This document shows positions 13,701 to 24,900 of a DNA stretch of 64,000 nucleotides, one piece after another; positions within the stretch are counted from its first letter, which is position 1, and each line of letters begins with the position of its first letter. The position numbers were made by a program, and so were the translations under genes. Under the pieces are notes generated by a model. The model was not told where the DNA came from. It did not search any database and saw only the letters and a program-made list of their open reading frames with translations. Source of the DNA: Escarpia spicata (Eukaryota; Annelida; Polychaeta; Sabellida; Siboglinidae); assembly GCA_963995525.1 (NCBI GenBank), contig OZ023209.1, positions 32,670,199-32,734,198 on the forward strand, in the 5' to 3' direction.

Positions 13701-15458
13701 CCTGAGATGATTTGTGAGATGATTTAACTTTAACTTAACTTTTTAAAAACTGTTGTAACTTATTTAACTTATTTAACATATTTAATTAATTTATTTATTT
13801 ATTTAACCGATATAACTGTTATTACTTTTAGTCTTTTTATTTTTACATTGTGTATATTGCATGTACATTTGTTTTATATGTCTTAATATGCTGCTACACT
13901 CCACATGAATTTCCCTCACAAGGGACAATAAAGTATTGTGATTGATTGATTGATTGATTGATATAGACGTATTAGTCCAAAGGACTTCAGGGCCACTTGG
14001 CCCATTTTTATAACTTTTAGCCACCCACCGACACACATGCATACACACGCTCACACACGCACGCACATGCACACACACACACCCACACACGTTTTTTGTA
14101 CTAAAATAAAAAGTTTCATGTAAATTAATGCAGATGAAAAAAATCTTGTATTCTGCCTGCCACTACAAAGAACACAGAGCCAAAATGCTCCTGTCAATAA
14201 TCCTCTGTGCTACACCTCTTCAGAAACCCACACAAGAAATATGGGATTATAGCTCCAAAAAGTCCACAAACGTATACGAGGATGCTCTCTGGGACTGTCA
14301 TGTTAAGAAAAGGAAATGTTTCCTCGCAAAATGTTTCAACATGAAAATCTGGCCTTCCCTGTAGAACTTTCTGAGATTCAAGCCATTACTTCTATCGTAT
14401 GTGGTGATCTTGTGATTGTATTTGATGCGCCTGTTCCAAGCATACACAAGTGGATAGGGAGTTAACTGTTTTGAAAGTCATCAGGATAAAAAAGCAGAAA
14501 GTCCATCTTGCTACAAATTAGGAGACTATTCTGGTAGCAGAGAAAGTCAGATGATGTCCACCCACCTACAATTTACCATTTGTTTTGATTACCTTGTTGT
14601 TTATGTCGCATCTGTCACAATTGCTGGCGAACCAGTCAAACAGCATTGTTGTCCTCTTGAGTGTAATCTATGGAACTCAGTGCCCCATGAGAGGTCTGCC
14701 GAGTTAGGTGTGAGGTGTAAGACAGACCCAGACATTTAGTTAAATTTTCTGTGGGGAAAAACAAATCTGGGTGAAAATTTCAAACCGTATTTTGAAAAGG
14801 GGAACAAAATTTGTAATGTCAGCACTTTCATTCAACCACTTCAAACGAAAACCTAGTACATATATTTTTGCCTGGTCAATACCATTATAATATGCCTCAA
14901 CAAGCAAAAAATAATTTCCATTGTTGAATGTTTTGCTGGACACAGATTTATAAGTGTGACAGACACGATCTAATTCATCATCCTATATAATATACTCCAA
15001 GCAATAAGTTATCTTCTACTTATCACGTTGGCGCACTTTGAACTATATACTACAACATTATAAAAAAAAAAAATTCTTTTGGGAAAGAACATTTTTAATT
15101 CAAAATTTGTACACAGGTTTTTCGTGAATTTGCTCCTAATGTTTTTATCATGTATGTTTTTAACAGACCAAATTTTAGTGCAAGGTCATTATTATATTAA
15201 CTACCTCATTTTTAATTAATTTGGTAAATTTATAATATAAATATGAATTTAACAGTTTCACTTCTTAATCATTTAAAGTGTGTACAGTCCAACAGTTGCA
15301 TTTCCAACAATAAGCTGAGTATATTTTGCATTTCTTTATACCGAATATAATTTCTCTTTCAGCTAGCCCTGTGGGTTGTGTACCTTTGGGCACGCTGCTG
15401 CCGCGTCGACAAAACAGACGAGAAACAGCCGCTACTGGGGAACAGCTCTGCTGAATGA
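4648..15458 (+). CDS. SLC18B1: SLC18B1-like vesicular polyamine transporter (MFS), C-terminal nine exons
   Basis: Major facilitator superfamily transporter of the SLC18B1 type. The vertebrate protein is a vesicular H+-coupled polyamine exporter. Exons: 4648-4716, 5944-6034, 6474-6613, 7244-7342, 7773-7867, 9048-9143, 9789-9863, 10770-10863, 15363-15458. They total 855 nt (284 codons plus stop); all introns are GT-AG and all phases agree. The first visible exon carries the antiporter motif-C stretch GLGMMAGPPLGG (TM5). The 8/9 loop has GFVADKK, TM11 has LFLGPIVGGYL, followed by FEWAAAI as in the human protein. The tail EKQPLLG is an acidic dileucine sorting signal (ExxxLL), as in human SLC18B1. 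Exons for TM1-TM4 are outside the window. The introns contain LINE fragments (6809-7050, 8541-9028, 12350-13962), a tandem copy array of its own exon 5 junction and a 22-bp minisatellite. A different SLC18-like paralogue is possible; the family call is firm. Confidence 0.9.
5944..6034 (+). CDS. SLC18B1: SLC18B1 visible exon 2 (TM6)
   Basis: Acceptor cttttgcag, donor gttggt, ends in phase 1. It encodes RLPFISSGAALMAVGCLAW, a membrane segment, then LLPPQS. Confidence 0.88.
6474..6613 (+). CDS. SLC18B1: SLC18B1 visible exon 3 (central loop and TM7)
   Basis: Acceptor ctcccacag, donor gtgaga. It encodes ENPRPVGKSFWSFARIP (central loop; human has HSFWKL at this place) and a long hydrophobic segment ending in HVQRN. 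Confidence 0.9.
6809..7050 (+). mobile_element. 3' fragment of a LINE (ORF2 C-terminal tail)
   Basis: In the intron after exon 3, one frame reads GGRRRRGRPRLRWNDSIKRD then ADERER and a stop at 6960-6962. This is the R-rich RGRPRxRW C-terminal tail typical of several non-LTR ORF2 proteins. A purine-rich stretch ending in gaagaagaagataag follows. It is a severely 5'-truncated relic in the same sense as the host gene. Confidence 0.6.
7244..7342 (+). CDS. SLC18B1: SLC18B1 visible exon 4 (TM8, GFVADKK loop)
   Basis: 33 codons, phase 0. It encodes SPVLLGVVFLAATGVYGFSA then WGFVADKK, matching the conserved GxxxDKR loop between TM8 and TM9. Confidence 0.92.
7571..7620 (+). repeat. (TCTGG)n short tandem repeat
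   Basis: An imperfect pentamer run gtctggtctggtctggtcag and following variants, inside the intron before exon 5. Confidence 0.8.
7773..7867 (+). CDS. SLC18B1: SLC18B1 visible exon 5 (TM9)
   Basis: Acceptor tttgttgcag; it ends in phase 2 before the donor gtaagt at 7868. It encodes AMVAIGSCISSAGLLLMGPA then PFLYIP(I). Its last 41 bases plus the first 13 intron bases are the first unit of the tandem array that follows. Reading past the donor meets an in-frame TAA at 7869-7871. Confidence 0.9.
7827..8228 (+). repeat. 54-bp tandem array made of the exon 5 / intron 5 junction
   Basis: Seven full 54-bp units start at 7827, 7881, 7935, 7989, 8043, 8097 and 8151, with a partial unit from 8205. The first unit is exonic up to 7867 and includes the genuine splice donor. 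The later units repeat ttactgatgggtcctgcacc and cccatgtaagtacccacc. Donor-like sites recur at 7922 (gcaagt), 7976 (gtaagt), 8030 (gcaagt), 8084 (gtaaac), 8138 (gtaagt) and 8192 (gtaagt). The 18-residue periodic open frame on the minus strand is a by-product of the 54-bp period. Confidence 0.95.
8541..9028 (+). mobile_element. CR1/L2-type LINE 3' end
   Basis: The frame near 8625-8745 reads HGDRHFTV, LWNNLPPSVRAATSLDMFK, the conserved end of CR1/L2 ORF2. A frameshift then leads to a stop. The 3' tail has gatcgggcactatataaata followed by tattattatttt, the usual L2/CR1 terminus with a short tandem repeat. It is 5'-truncated and stops just before the acceptor of exon 6. Confidence 0.75.
9048..9143 (+). 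CDS. SLC18B1: SLC18B1 visible exon 6 (TM10)
   Basis: Acceptor tgttgcag, donor gtgggt. It encodes QPLWLLNISQALMGLGIGSC then VICFQEFFITA. The phase joins exactly to exons 5 and 7. Confidence 0.9.
9158..9766 (+). repeat. 22-bp minisatellite filling intron 6
   Basis: Roughly 27 units of the type ccattcagtctgtcacactg+gt fill nearly the whole 645-bp intron between the donor at 9144 and the acceptor at 9788. Because 22 is not a multiple of 3, the three forward frames are each largely open and each encodes the same 22-residue cycle (HSVCHTGPFSLSHWSIQSVT type), so long open frames here are not genes. Confidence 0.95.
9789..9863 (+). CDS. SLC18B1: SLC18B1 visible exon 7 (10/11 loop and TM11 start)
   Basis: Acceptor gttgacag, donor gtgagt, in phase with its neighbours. 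It encodes RHGYPDTLDTYGMVSGVF then NFFFSLG; human has GFEEGLSTLGLVSGLF at this place. Confidence 0.92.
9864..10769 (+). other. SLC18B1 intron 7
   Basis: AT-rich intron. No exon, repeat array or recognisable transposon was seen. Confidence 0.6.
10770..10863 (+). CDS. SLC18B1: SLC18B1 visible exon 8 (TM11-TM12)
   Basis: Acceptor cacttgcag, donor gtgagt. It encodes LFLGPIVGGYLNDSLDFEWA then AAIISFTGMFA, closely matching the human GPTLGGFLYEKIGFEWAAAI region. Confidence 0.93.
10864..12349 (+). other. SLC18B1 intron 8, part before the LINE insertion
   Basis: AT-rich sequence with only short chance open frames; nothing recognised. The intron continues through the LINE at 12350-13962 to the acceptor at 15362. 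Confidence 0.5.
12350..13962 (+). mobile_element. CR1/L2/Rex1-group LINE, 5'-truncated, catalytically dead
   Basis: A 434-codon frame (12350-13654) has similarity from VLKECHAQLG, the start of the RT fragment. It holds NDYRPVALTSIVMKCFERLV, FIDFSSAFNTIQ (motif A), TGAPQGSVISPVLF (motif B), the LNVRKTEELIIDF block, YKYLGTII, WYGG and a NSFVPSSIRLMNE end. The catalytic site at 12983-12994 reads YSND where an active enzyme has (F/Y)xDD, so an aspartate is lost. The frame ends before a 3' UTR with acaataaagtattg and a (TGAT)n tail to about 13962, the usual 3' terminus of these elements. No clear target-site duplication was seen. Confidence 0.88.
13963..14092. repeat. Short dispersed repeat and (CA)n tract
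   Basis: agtccaaaggacttcagggc followed by cacttggcccatttttat at 13974-14011 is nearly repeated at 5681-5720 (agtccaaaggacttaaggcc), so both belong to one dispersed family. An imperfect (CA)n microsatellite follows at 14030-14090. Confidence 0.65.
14093..15362 (+). other. Rest of SLC18B1 intron 8
   Basis: AT-rich; no recognised gene or element. Open frames near 14128-14364 and 14551-14739 match nothing I know and show no splice logic. Confidence 0.45.
15363..15458 (+). CDS. SLC18B1: SLC18B1 terminal coding exon 9
   Basis: Acceptor tctctttcag, phase 0. It encodes LALWVVYLWARCC, a tail with DEKQPLLG, and a TGA stop at 15456-15458. EKQPLL fits the ExxxLL sorting motif in the cytosolic tail. Confidence 0.92.
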   Translation, partial: LALWVVYLWARCCRVDKTDEKQPLLGNSSAE

Positions 15459-18150
15459 TCCAAGTTGCCACAGCTACTCACTGATAAACCACTGCTATCT
15501 ACGTGTGTAGAAATCAGTCCAGTCTGACAGTGCAATGATATTTACATTTTACTCTTACCACTGTTGTATTGTTTTGCAGTGTAATAAGTCTGTGAAAGGA
15601 GTGAGCACAACTAAGTGTATCCTGGTGCTTAAAGGTGTTTCCTTAACTGATTTGGTCATCATGAATCCATTCCATTTATGTCCATATATCAAGTGTGAAT
15701 CACCAGTCACATATTGACAAATAGGGTGTTGACACCCAAAGCGAACATATTTTGTTATACAGCTTAAACAATTATGTTTGAAGCCATAAGATATTTTCCT
15801 TCCAAGTAAGCATACAGTCCTGTACATGCATGTTATTAGTTGCACATGGCTGGTTACGGTTTGCTCGATCTTATTATATTCATTATAACTTTGGGAAATT
15901 CAGGAAGAGTGATGTTACGGTAGGATCAAGACAAAACATCAGAGTGTCTGAATCATTTCAGTACAAGGTCGGGGAATGTTTTTATCGTGCATAATTTAGA
16001 ATTATTGTTTTGTTGAAGAGTATCCTCGTTTCTGTTGAAATCTGAACATTTATTTCATTATGCTGAAACTCCAAAGATGTGCAGAGTGGCATTTTATATT
16101 ATGCATTAATTTGAATTTGATATAAAAAGGATGGTTGTGGATAGGTTGAAGAACTAGTGAACCTCAGACGCCATACAAAACAGTGTTGTAATTTAGGTCA
16201 AGGAACATTGCATTCTGGGTGTGGAAAAGTTAACAAACTGTATGAATCTATATAAACATGAATAATCAGTGTTGTTACCATATGGTAGACCAGTAAATAC
16301 AGATTGTTTGTGACAATCCATTTTCCACAATGAAGGAAGTTCTCAACTCTATTCTGAATACTATAGTTCTTTAAAATACAATTATCAGACTACCTTTGTG
16401 GAAACAAGGCTTTTTCTAACCTTATAGGTTCTGTTTTCTTGTAGGAAGGTGTTGTGTAAAAGGGTTATTAGAAACTCTTCGTATTTACAAGAATGTTGTA
16501 TTAATTCTAGACATGTTGTATTGTATGTTAGTAATTTTTATAATGAGACAAAATGTAAAAATTGTGTGCATTTCCATATAACAGTACATTATATAATATA
16601 TTTGATAAAATGAAAAGGTGCAGGCAACACTGAATAACTGTGCTGGTGATTGTTATGTATACCAAGTTAAGTATGTATTTGTAGCATAACATACAACTTT
16701 ATGTTATCTTTGTAACTATTTCTATACCAGTGCCTCAGGGTGTCTTCTTTGGCTGGGCCTAATACATGTGGATTCATGTTTATGTTGATATTAATATTAT
16801 AGGCATTTGCTGCAGGAGCCATGTTTATTAGCATGTTAATTTTGTACGCACATAAACTGAACATTGTAAAGGTGATCATTTCTGTTATAAGTGTGTAGGT
16901 TGATAACGCATTCTGTTACATCAATATTTAAAAACATTTGATCATCTTAGTTCAAACATTTTGAAGTGATTTTTTTAAACATACCCCATTATAGTTTATA
17001 CATTTGGTTCATAACATAAGTCATTATTTAAAAAATATGAAAATAACAACATGGTTGATATGTGACCGTACAGTATATAGTTATATTTTATGAAGATGGT
17101 GATCTGGAGGTGCTTCACCATATAACATTTAAAAAAGTTGAAGTGCACCTCACTATCTGTTGATATCATATATTGTTAACGTATATTGTGGTTTATATTG
17201 TAAACAGAACAGAAATGGCAAGACACATACATTATTTCAAACTTGAACTGTGTTGGCAAGACGATCAATTGTCTTGAATTGGTGCTTTTTGCAGCATCAC
17301 TGAGCTGCTTTTGTGTGTCACGTGATGATATTGGTGACATGAGAGCAATAAACAGTGGGAATGTTGTAACTGCTGTCAGTGTAGATAGCTGGATGTTTCC
17401 CATATTTCCAATTTCAACCTTCCTGTAGGAACTGGGTGTCATGTGACAACCATCAGTTTAGTCACATGACACTCGGGAGCAGTGCACAGTGATGCTGTTG
17501 TCAGGATTGTGATGGTCCCCCCATCATTACATTGTTTGCAGACAGTTCTGACATTTGTCTTTGTGTATCTTTCTGGTGATGAGTTACTCAGCTCAAGTCT
17601 TTCTGAGAACATGAAACCCATAGCTTTAGGGTTCATATATATAATGTGCCATTCTTTGGTAAATGTGCAAGTTCCAGCCCCCTTACTGGGAACCCGTGTT
17701 CTATATGACTGACTGATCTATACAGCCAAAATGATTACGTACCTTTTTCATGCCAGTATCCATGGGAAGCCAGATATTACAAAGTGTGGTCAAATGTACA
17801 GAGAGTGTCTATATTATCAAATGCTGTAATTATTTTATGCGCACTTACAATGATGTTTTCAAGTACTATTTTGAAAAGATATATATGTTTGAAGATATAT
17901 AATTTTTTAAACTTTGTTGATCTATGTAATTGACTATTATAAGTTGTGTATGCATTTGTTGTTACAATAAACATATTGATTTCATAATGCATTTGTTGTA
18001 CGTAAAGCTAACTATTTGTACCTTGGAGATATATACATTTATTTTGTTGATGTTTATTTTATCCAACCTAAGTTTCTTCAGAATGGTCAAATTTTATGTT
18101 GTATCACTAAAGAGATGTAAATAAACTGTGAAATAAATATGTACATTTTA
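15459..18150 (+). other. Probable 3' UTR of the SLC18B1-like gene
   Basis: AT-rich, no further exon. Two AATAAA signals close together at 18120-18125 and 18132-18137 are the best polyadenylation candidates. Earlier AATAAA sites (near 17349 and 17966) could give shorter transcripts. Confidence 0.5.
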
Positions 18151-18839
18151 TAACCTCCCCTGAGAGTAAAACAATTGAAGTGGAAATCTTTAAAAATTAG
18201 AATCACTTGAAATTTACACTTACTGGAAATGTGTAATTCATTTTTAAGATCTGATTGGTGAATTTTGCTTGGTAGTTACGTTGACTTTATTGAATGAACA
18301 TTTTGAAATAAATTAGCTTTAGAAGATCAATATCTTGACAACTAGCTTTACCAAAAAAAGAGATTTATAGATTACTTAACAATCCCTTAACACTACCCCA
18401 AGGGAAGAATTTAAAAAAAATTGTACAAGCACATCCTTGCACAGAAACAACATTACACAGTTGCTTTAATATATTAAAAAATTTGCTGTAGAATTATTAT
18501 ACATCATTTTAATTATTGAAGTATGGTGACTATCTCTTATTTTATTTTATAAATAACAAATTTGCATGTGTACACGTTTTCTTTCAATGAAAAAGTGTAG
18601 GCAATCTTTAGATCATATCCGCCTGCTAGGCATACCCATACGGTTGGCAACAGGACTGTGTTTAGTGCGAGGACAACAAATTTAGAATAAGCAAGAACAA
18701 TGTTACCAACAATGAAATGTAAACTTCACAATGATAAGTGCAAACGTTTTATTTTTAATGACCCTTTTGGTTGGTTAATGTTAAGCGAAAGCTATGGTTA
18801 ACCGAAATAAACGATCCCTAGGGAATGATCCTCCGATTA

Positions 18840-18919
18840 GGAATGACCCATTTTGGCGTCGACGTGTAATGTGCCCGGATGTTAAGTTCTCGGCTCGCTC
18901 GTTTTGGAAATGTTGAAAG
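18840..18919 (+). promoter_or_regulatory. RPN2: Candidate RPN2 promoter/first exon region
   Basis: A CpG-richer patch in an AT-rich background, with ccattttggcgtcgacgtgt and ctcggctcgctcg just before the best candidate RPN2 start codon at 18910. ACGTG-containing sites are compatible with bZIP factors, but no TATA box or mapped start supports this. Confidence 0.3.
18910..18919 (+). CDS. RPN2: Candidate RPN2 exon 1 (MLK+G)
   Basis: ATG TTG AAA G followed by gtagcg. It leaves phase 1, as exon 2 requires and as the human first exon (MAPPG) does. Joined to exon 2 it gives MLKGTLVVLFALTVVGQA before LTP, a plausible signal peptide. The donor is weak at positions +4/+5, so the call is tentative. Confidence 0.4.
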
Positions 18920-21900
18920 GTAGCGTTGTGTGCATTTTTAAAAGTTTATGTTAGACTATTTCATGGTTGTTAAAATACTATCTATTAGATGGTTTGCAAA
19001 CAAAAGACTAATGGGAGTGACGTGGCAAATGCAAATTAATTGTTTTTCTGTAGTTATCCAGTATTGACAAATTGTTTATAAACCGGCTTGACCGTCGATA
19101 CAACATTTTAGACGGCCATTTTACTTCTTTGCCACGTGTAATTAACTACCAAAATCAAGGTTTAAACGAGTTTCCTGTAGCAGTAGTCCACAATTTAGTT
19201 TTATATAGTAGGGCATTGTGTATAGCTTAGTGGATAACCCCAGGAAATGCCAAAATAACTCAGGATTCACTTTGCAAAACATTTCCCATAGGCATAGTCT
19301 GGATGTTTGCAGCCAGGGACGCAGAACGGGTATACCCGCAGAACGACTAGTAAAAGCCGAACAAGAACATTGCTCGACAATGACAGTCGCTGTAAATGCT
19401 TTGAATGTCCCGGAGGCGATCGCGTCCAGGAGAGGTGGTACGCAAGAATAACTAATTACGAACTCACGAAATGGGCACCTGTGAGGCTGTGTATAGGATC
19501 CGGACCCACATAGTACATACAGTTATATAACTTGAGTTTTGCCTAACTTTCATACGTCAGAGTGTTAGTTCCAGCTTTCAACGTCATCCCAGGCATATTT
19601 ACATTACATAAATATTGTGTCTTAGGCTTAACACACTTTTGAAGCTCAGGTAGCGACTCGCTGCGATCGTAAAATGACCGATATAGCGGCGTATATTGAT
19701 GCAAATCGGGTCACCATTTGGGCTTCAAAAGTGTGCTAAGACACAATATTTTCGTAATAGAAATACGCCTGGGAGGTTGTTGAATGTGAGCGCGGCTAGT
19801 GTAATGGTTAGCACATCCGCCTGGCATGCCAGCTCTCTGAGTTCGTAACCCAGACCGGGCAGACATATACGTTTCGTGTAAGAACCTGGCTCTCAACATT
19901 GGGGACTGTATCCCTCGTGACTCGGAGCATGTTAATGTCGATCCCGTCTGAATTTGGGACGTAAAAGAACGACTGAGGACGACAAGCACCCTGGCATGAC
20001 CACCCTCAGTGCCGGCATATAAAGGTCGTTTAGCGATTAATGTTCTGAAAAAGGCTGATTAGTTGAATGAGACCTCATAAGACCATTACATTATAACCAC
20101 AATAATTAGGCACTTCAAACGATTCTGCTCGCTACGTAATTTTCCTTGCGCCGCGGCCGTTCGCCACAGAGCCGTGTCGGTTACGCACCGCCTGGGTAGT
20201 TGTTTGTTTTAATTCTTGGATTCGCATGTTTTTTCTGGTCGTTGACGTCATCGGCTGATGGATTCATTTTGCTGGTAAGTCTAAGTTTATTTACGTGTCT
20301 TTTTCAAATTTTATCAAAATTCAGCTAGATATCATCGATTTGACGACATAGCTGTTTTTCATTAGTAAAGTTAGCACATTTGTATTAGTATAAGAAGAAA
20401 TTGTTTGTGTTTAGCAAGATCTACTAGATTTATATTAGTCTGTGTTGAAAAATCTTTGGCGGAGTCGGGCGCCATCTTTGATTTCGAGCCTTTCCAAAAA
20501 ATTTAGGTTTCACCATTGTCAGGCATTGTGTGTCAATGAAATCGCATGCGCGTATGCAAAACCAGGTCGGATTAAGCTATATGAGTGTGTCTTAAGAGAA
20601 AAGATTTAGTGTTTAGCCTGATCCATGGGGGTTTATGCTAGTCTGTGTTGAAAAATCTTTGGCAGATTCGGGCGCCATATAGGGTTTTTGAGCCATTCAA
20701 AAATCATGATACGATTATTTGACCGATCTGTGACTGTTGGTTAAGCCACTTGCGCCGCGTCTTCGACATCGCGATGATATCAGCAGTGCCAGATTGTGAC
20801 TTATTCCATATTACTCAAATTAAATCACTACAACACAATAGTCAAAGTAGTAGTTTAGAGTTGCTAGACTTTTTTAATTAATAAAGCCTATTACTATGTC
20901 TATGATACTACGGGCCTAGCATGGTAGTCTTAGCCTTAGGACAGGGCTGGTTACTCTTGCTTTAGCCCTTGGGTTTGGCATGGCTTATCATTATGCCATT
21001 ATTTATGGTTATGCTTTTATTTAGACTTAGAAATAATATAAATTTCATTATGCAATAATTTTAATTAATTGTTACCTATTAAATCAACAATTTGTTAGAA
21101 TAGTTGTTTTTGACATCAAATATGTAAATTATCCGACTTAATTTGTTTAAAAAAGTGTTTCATGATAAACAGTTACTGCACAACATTTTGTAAAACGTAA
21201 TATAAACCATAATGCCTTGATCAGATGTAGCATAATTCATTTCATTGTGTGACAGCTGACATAATGCATTATTATAGAATTTCACACTGCTCTCTTGAGT
21301 AACAGTTGCAGGGATATGAAAATTATTTCACAAGATTTGTATGCAGAATCAAAACAGTTATCACAATATGATACACAATGGCCTTTTTATTTCAGATATT
21401 GTTCGCGATTACATGCAGTGACACTGATTTTACACTGATCTGTGCCTGACTGTGAAGGTACAGAGCCACAGAGTCGTCTGAATATGACATCCATCACCTG
21501 CCTATATACGTACACATTTAATCTTGATGATTATATATCTGATATCTAGATTGAACAGTGTCCGTTTGACACATGAACATCATCGACATCATGTTGACGA
21601 ACACAACGTTTTTCTACAAGATACTAAAATATTAACGTTGCTGCACAGATCTTGCAACCTACTGGCATTAAATTATGAGACAATCAACTTCCAATATTAC
21701 AAAAAGACTATTATGAGCAGAGCAGACTTCTTCATTATGTCTTGACTCCATGGGCCATTGGATTCAGCGACGGAATACTGTGAACAATTTATAAACATTA
21801 CTTCATCAAGTTCATGTTAAAATACAGAACATTACATTATGAAGCAGTGACAATTGATTACTGGTCTGTACAGAGCCTGCAGCATTCATCCAACCTATCA

Positions 21901-24900
21901 TGACACAGTCACACATAGATACAGTGAACTGGGAGTATGAATATTGTATTTCATTGTCATGTATTGATATGTTGAGTTTGTGTGCTATTTAGCCAATATT
22001 TACTTATTAATAAAGTTACTGTTAATGCTATATGACTGGTTAAATTATATTATTATAATGTGGTTGTAAACATTGCATAAATTATATAACTGTCTCCATA
22101 ATTATGGACATTCCATCCTTTCATAGAAATGTAGCAGTCATTCGTTAGCGTGCTAATATTAGCCAATATTAACTTATTAATTAAGTTACTGTTGATGTGA
22201 AATGACTGGTTAATGTATATTTATTACCATAATTAATGTGGTTTACTGCTTGCATAAATTATACAAATATCTTCAAAATCATGGACATTATGGCCTTTTA
22301 CTGAAATGTGTCGGTCTGTCGAGGTCGCGTGCTAATTACCCAATATTGATTAATTAAATTATAATTAAATGATTTATTAATGCATATTTATTACCATTAT
22401 TAATGTTGTTATACACATTGCATAATATGTATAAATATCTTCATAATCATGGGCGTTGTGGCCTTTATTTGGAACGTGTCGGTCTGTAGAGTTTACTAAA
22501 ATTAACTAATTAATTGCATTAATTTGGTTATAATTATTATTAAAAATATTAAATATTGTAAATTTATTACTCTGGTCTGTGTGTTTGAAAATCCTGAAAA
22601 CAGTAAATATATGTATAAATAAAAAAAGTTATGACAGTTTAAAGCAAATATTTATCCACAGAAAACACCAAAATGAGTCCATTTTGCCATTATAAGACAT
22701 ACAAAAAAATTACAATGTTTTGCCGTCTTAAAATCGCAATATCTTTTGATCTATTAAAGATATCTTAATAATATAAACAGTTATGTGATCCTTAAGCTAT
22801 TACCTTTAACCCTCTCAAGGCCAGATTAATACAAATATGTGCCTGTTATTGAATCCTATTAAATCGAGAGAATGTGCTGTGAGTGAATCATGTGATATAC
22901 TCGGGTTGCATGATTGCAAATAAATAAATAATTTTTGATCCGATTCAAATAAAATTTTCACTACATCTGAAGAACTAATTCCTGGTGTAACTAGCCAAGT
23001 ATGTGACATATATGTCAATTTATTACCCAAATATGAATTGCTAAAGTTTGACAAAAATAAAATACTTAAATAATTTTCAACAATTCATTTTTTTAAATAT
23101 CTTTTTCATTAATAATTAGCGGTTACATGCTGCATATGAAATGTTCATAAATTACTATGCTACAGAATGGAAAACTAATTAAATGTATATGGTAAATAAA
23201 ACTGAAATAATTTCAGTTTTTCAGAGTGCATGTATTTTCAAGATTTTATACAAAATGGCATTCTTTGTGATCATAGCCGTCATCCCATCTGAACTATTGA
23301 GCTGGTGTTATATTTAAAATGCGTAATCATAGTGCAAAACATTCTCCTTCGATGGCAGCGTTCGTTATAAACTCGATTCAAAAATCCCATCAAAGTCCGA
23401 ATTACTGGAGTTCGACATAATGACAATGTCGAGAATTACATCAAAGTTGTAAAAACACCACCCGCTTCGTTGCGCGGCGGATTAATTTACAACAAAATAG
23501 ACCGCTCAAAAGTTAGCATTTAATCGTAGAAATCGCCTGCGGATGCATGTTTGGGAATAATTCCTGGGTGCTTCCATGTTTATGCCTGCAGCAAATGTTA
23601 AACTTCAATCTCATTGGCTGAAAATCACCATTAAAATATTCACTGCGTGGCGTAAAAGAGGGACCGGAAATTGTGTGTCGCTGCGTTCGACTACAAAATC
23701 GCGTGGTGGTTGGCGCTATTTAGCCACGCAAATCGCCATCATTTCTCACTTTTGACGCTTCCCAGTGAAACTATCAATATTATTATATGCTAACTGCCAA
23801 AATAAATTGCCGTTATTGGATGACACTGTTTCGCGGTACCAGTTTAAATGTGCCCTTGTATTCGGGCGTATTCAGGCGTTCTGGCCGTGAGTGGGAGTCG
23901 GGTTGATTCGGGCGTTCTGGCCACGAGAGGGTTAAGTTAAGCCTATTCTCAATGTTCTAGCATGATATTTATTTTGTTGTTGAAATGCCTACAATAGTAC
24001 AGACTAGTCGGTTAATGTATAATAATAATAAATCACCTCTAATGCGCCAATATCCTCAGACAGTCCGAGCTCAGTGGCTCATAAAAACCAAAGGATTAAG
24101 CATTCTTGTGCTAGGCGAAAGTCGCCAACAAATGAATGGATGTGCTAGGGAGGATAGGTGATTGAAAAGATATGTTTTCAGGTGACGATGAAATGTAATA
24201 GAATGTTGCAGAGCGCTGGAAACAACTAGAACGCCCTGAGGGATCAAAGTTAGGCAAAACTCGAGTTATAATGGCAAAATTGAGACGGATCTGGATTCTA
24301 GACAAGTGCCAAATTTTGTTTGCCTCAAATTTCATGCCTCAAGACAAATTTGGGTTGCCCAAAAGTGTTAAATCGTTTTAGCCTTTGGTCATATCTTGTT
24401 ATGAAATATTAAATAATTAGTTTCTCCAGACGGCAGACTAAAACAATAAGTGTTTTAAGATAAGCAAACCTCCAGACGTGTTGAAACTAAACCGTTCTGA
24501 TCTGGTGAGTAGCATGCGCAGTGCACATGGACATTGATGTGTTGCAGGGACATTAGTGGTGGTGCTGTTTGCACTGACGGTGGTGGGCCAGGCCCTCACA
24601 CCATCCACCTACTTCACTACTGTTGACAAGGAGAGGTTACGCACCATCTTCCTGTCTGCTGAGCCGTATCAGCCAGACAACCTGCAGGCTCTCTACTACT
24701 CTGTCCTAGGTCTCGAACTTCTCGGTGCTGGCCATGTTGAGCCTTCGGTAAGTAACACTACAGCTCATTGTCATTGTTTTATCTGTATTCACATTTTATG
24801 ACACATTTCTCAGATGAAAAATATTGTAATTTAACTGTCTCTTTTGTGGTGGTGTTTGAAGCAGTTGAAACATTGTTAGAGGTTATTACTAGTCCTAGCA

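Noticed and set aside
19218..19513. Two overlapping frames of 77 and 68 codons upstream of the SINE
   Set aside because: No family recognised, no splice logic, neither fits RPN2 exon 1.
19788..19860. Functional tRNA gene
   Set aside because: A and B boxes are present but acceptor and T stems do not pair properly and an unrelated body follows, so it is a SINE head.
20258..20274. ATG plus strong donor as the RPN2 start exon
   Set aside because: Its 17 nt leave phase 2, whereas exon 2 at 24548 needs phase 1; kept only as a possible 5' UTR or alternative exon.
22815..23054. 79-codon frame as a conserved gene (also at 27538 and 29526)
   Set aside because: It starts at TTG, sits at the end of the piggyBac-like element and is conserved only because the copies are young.
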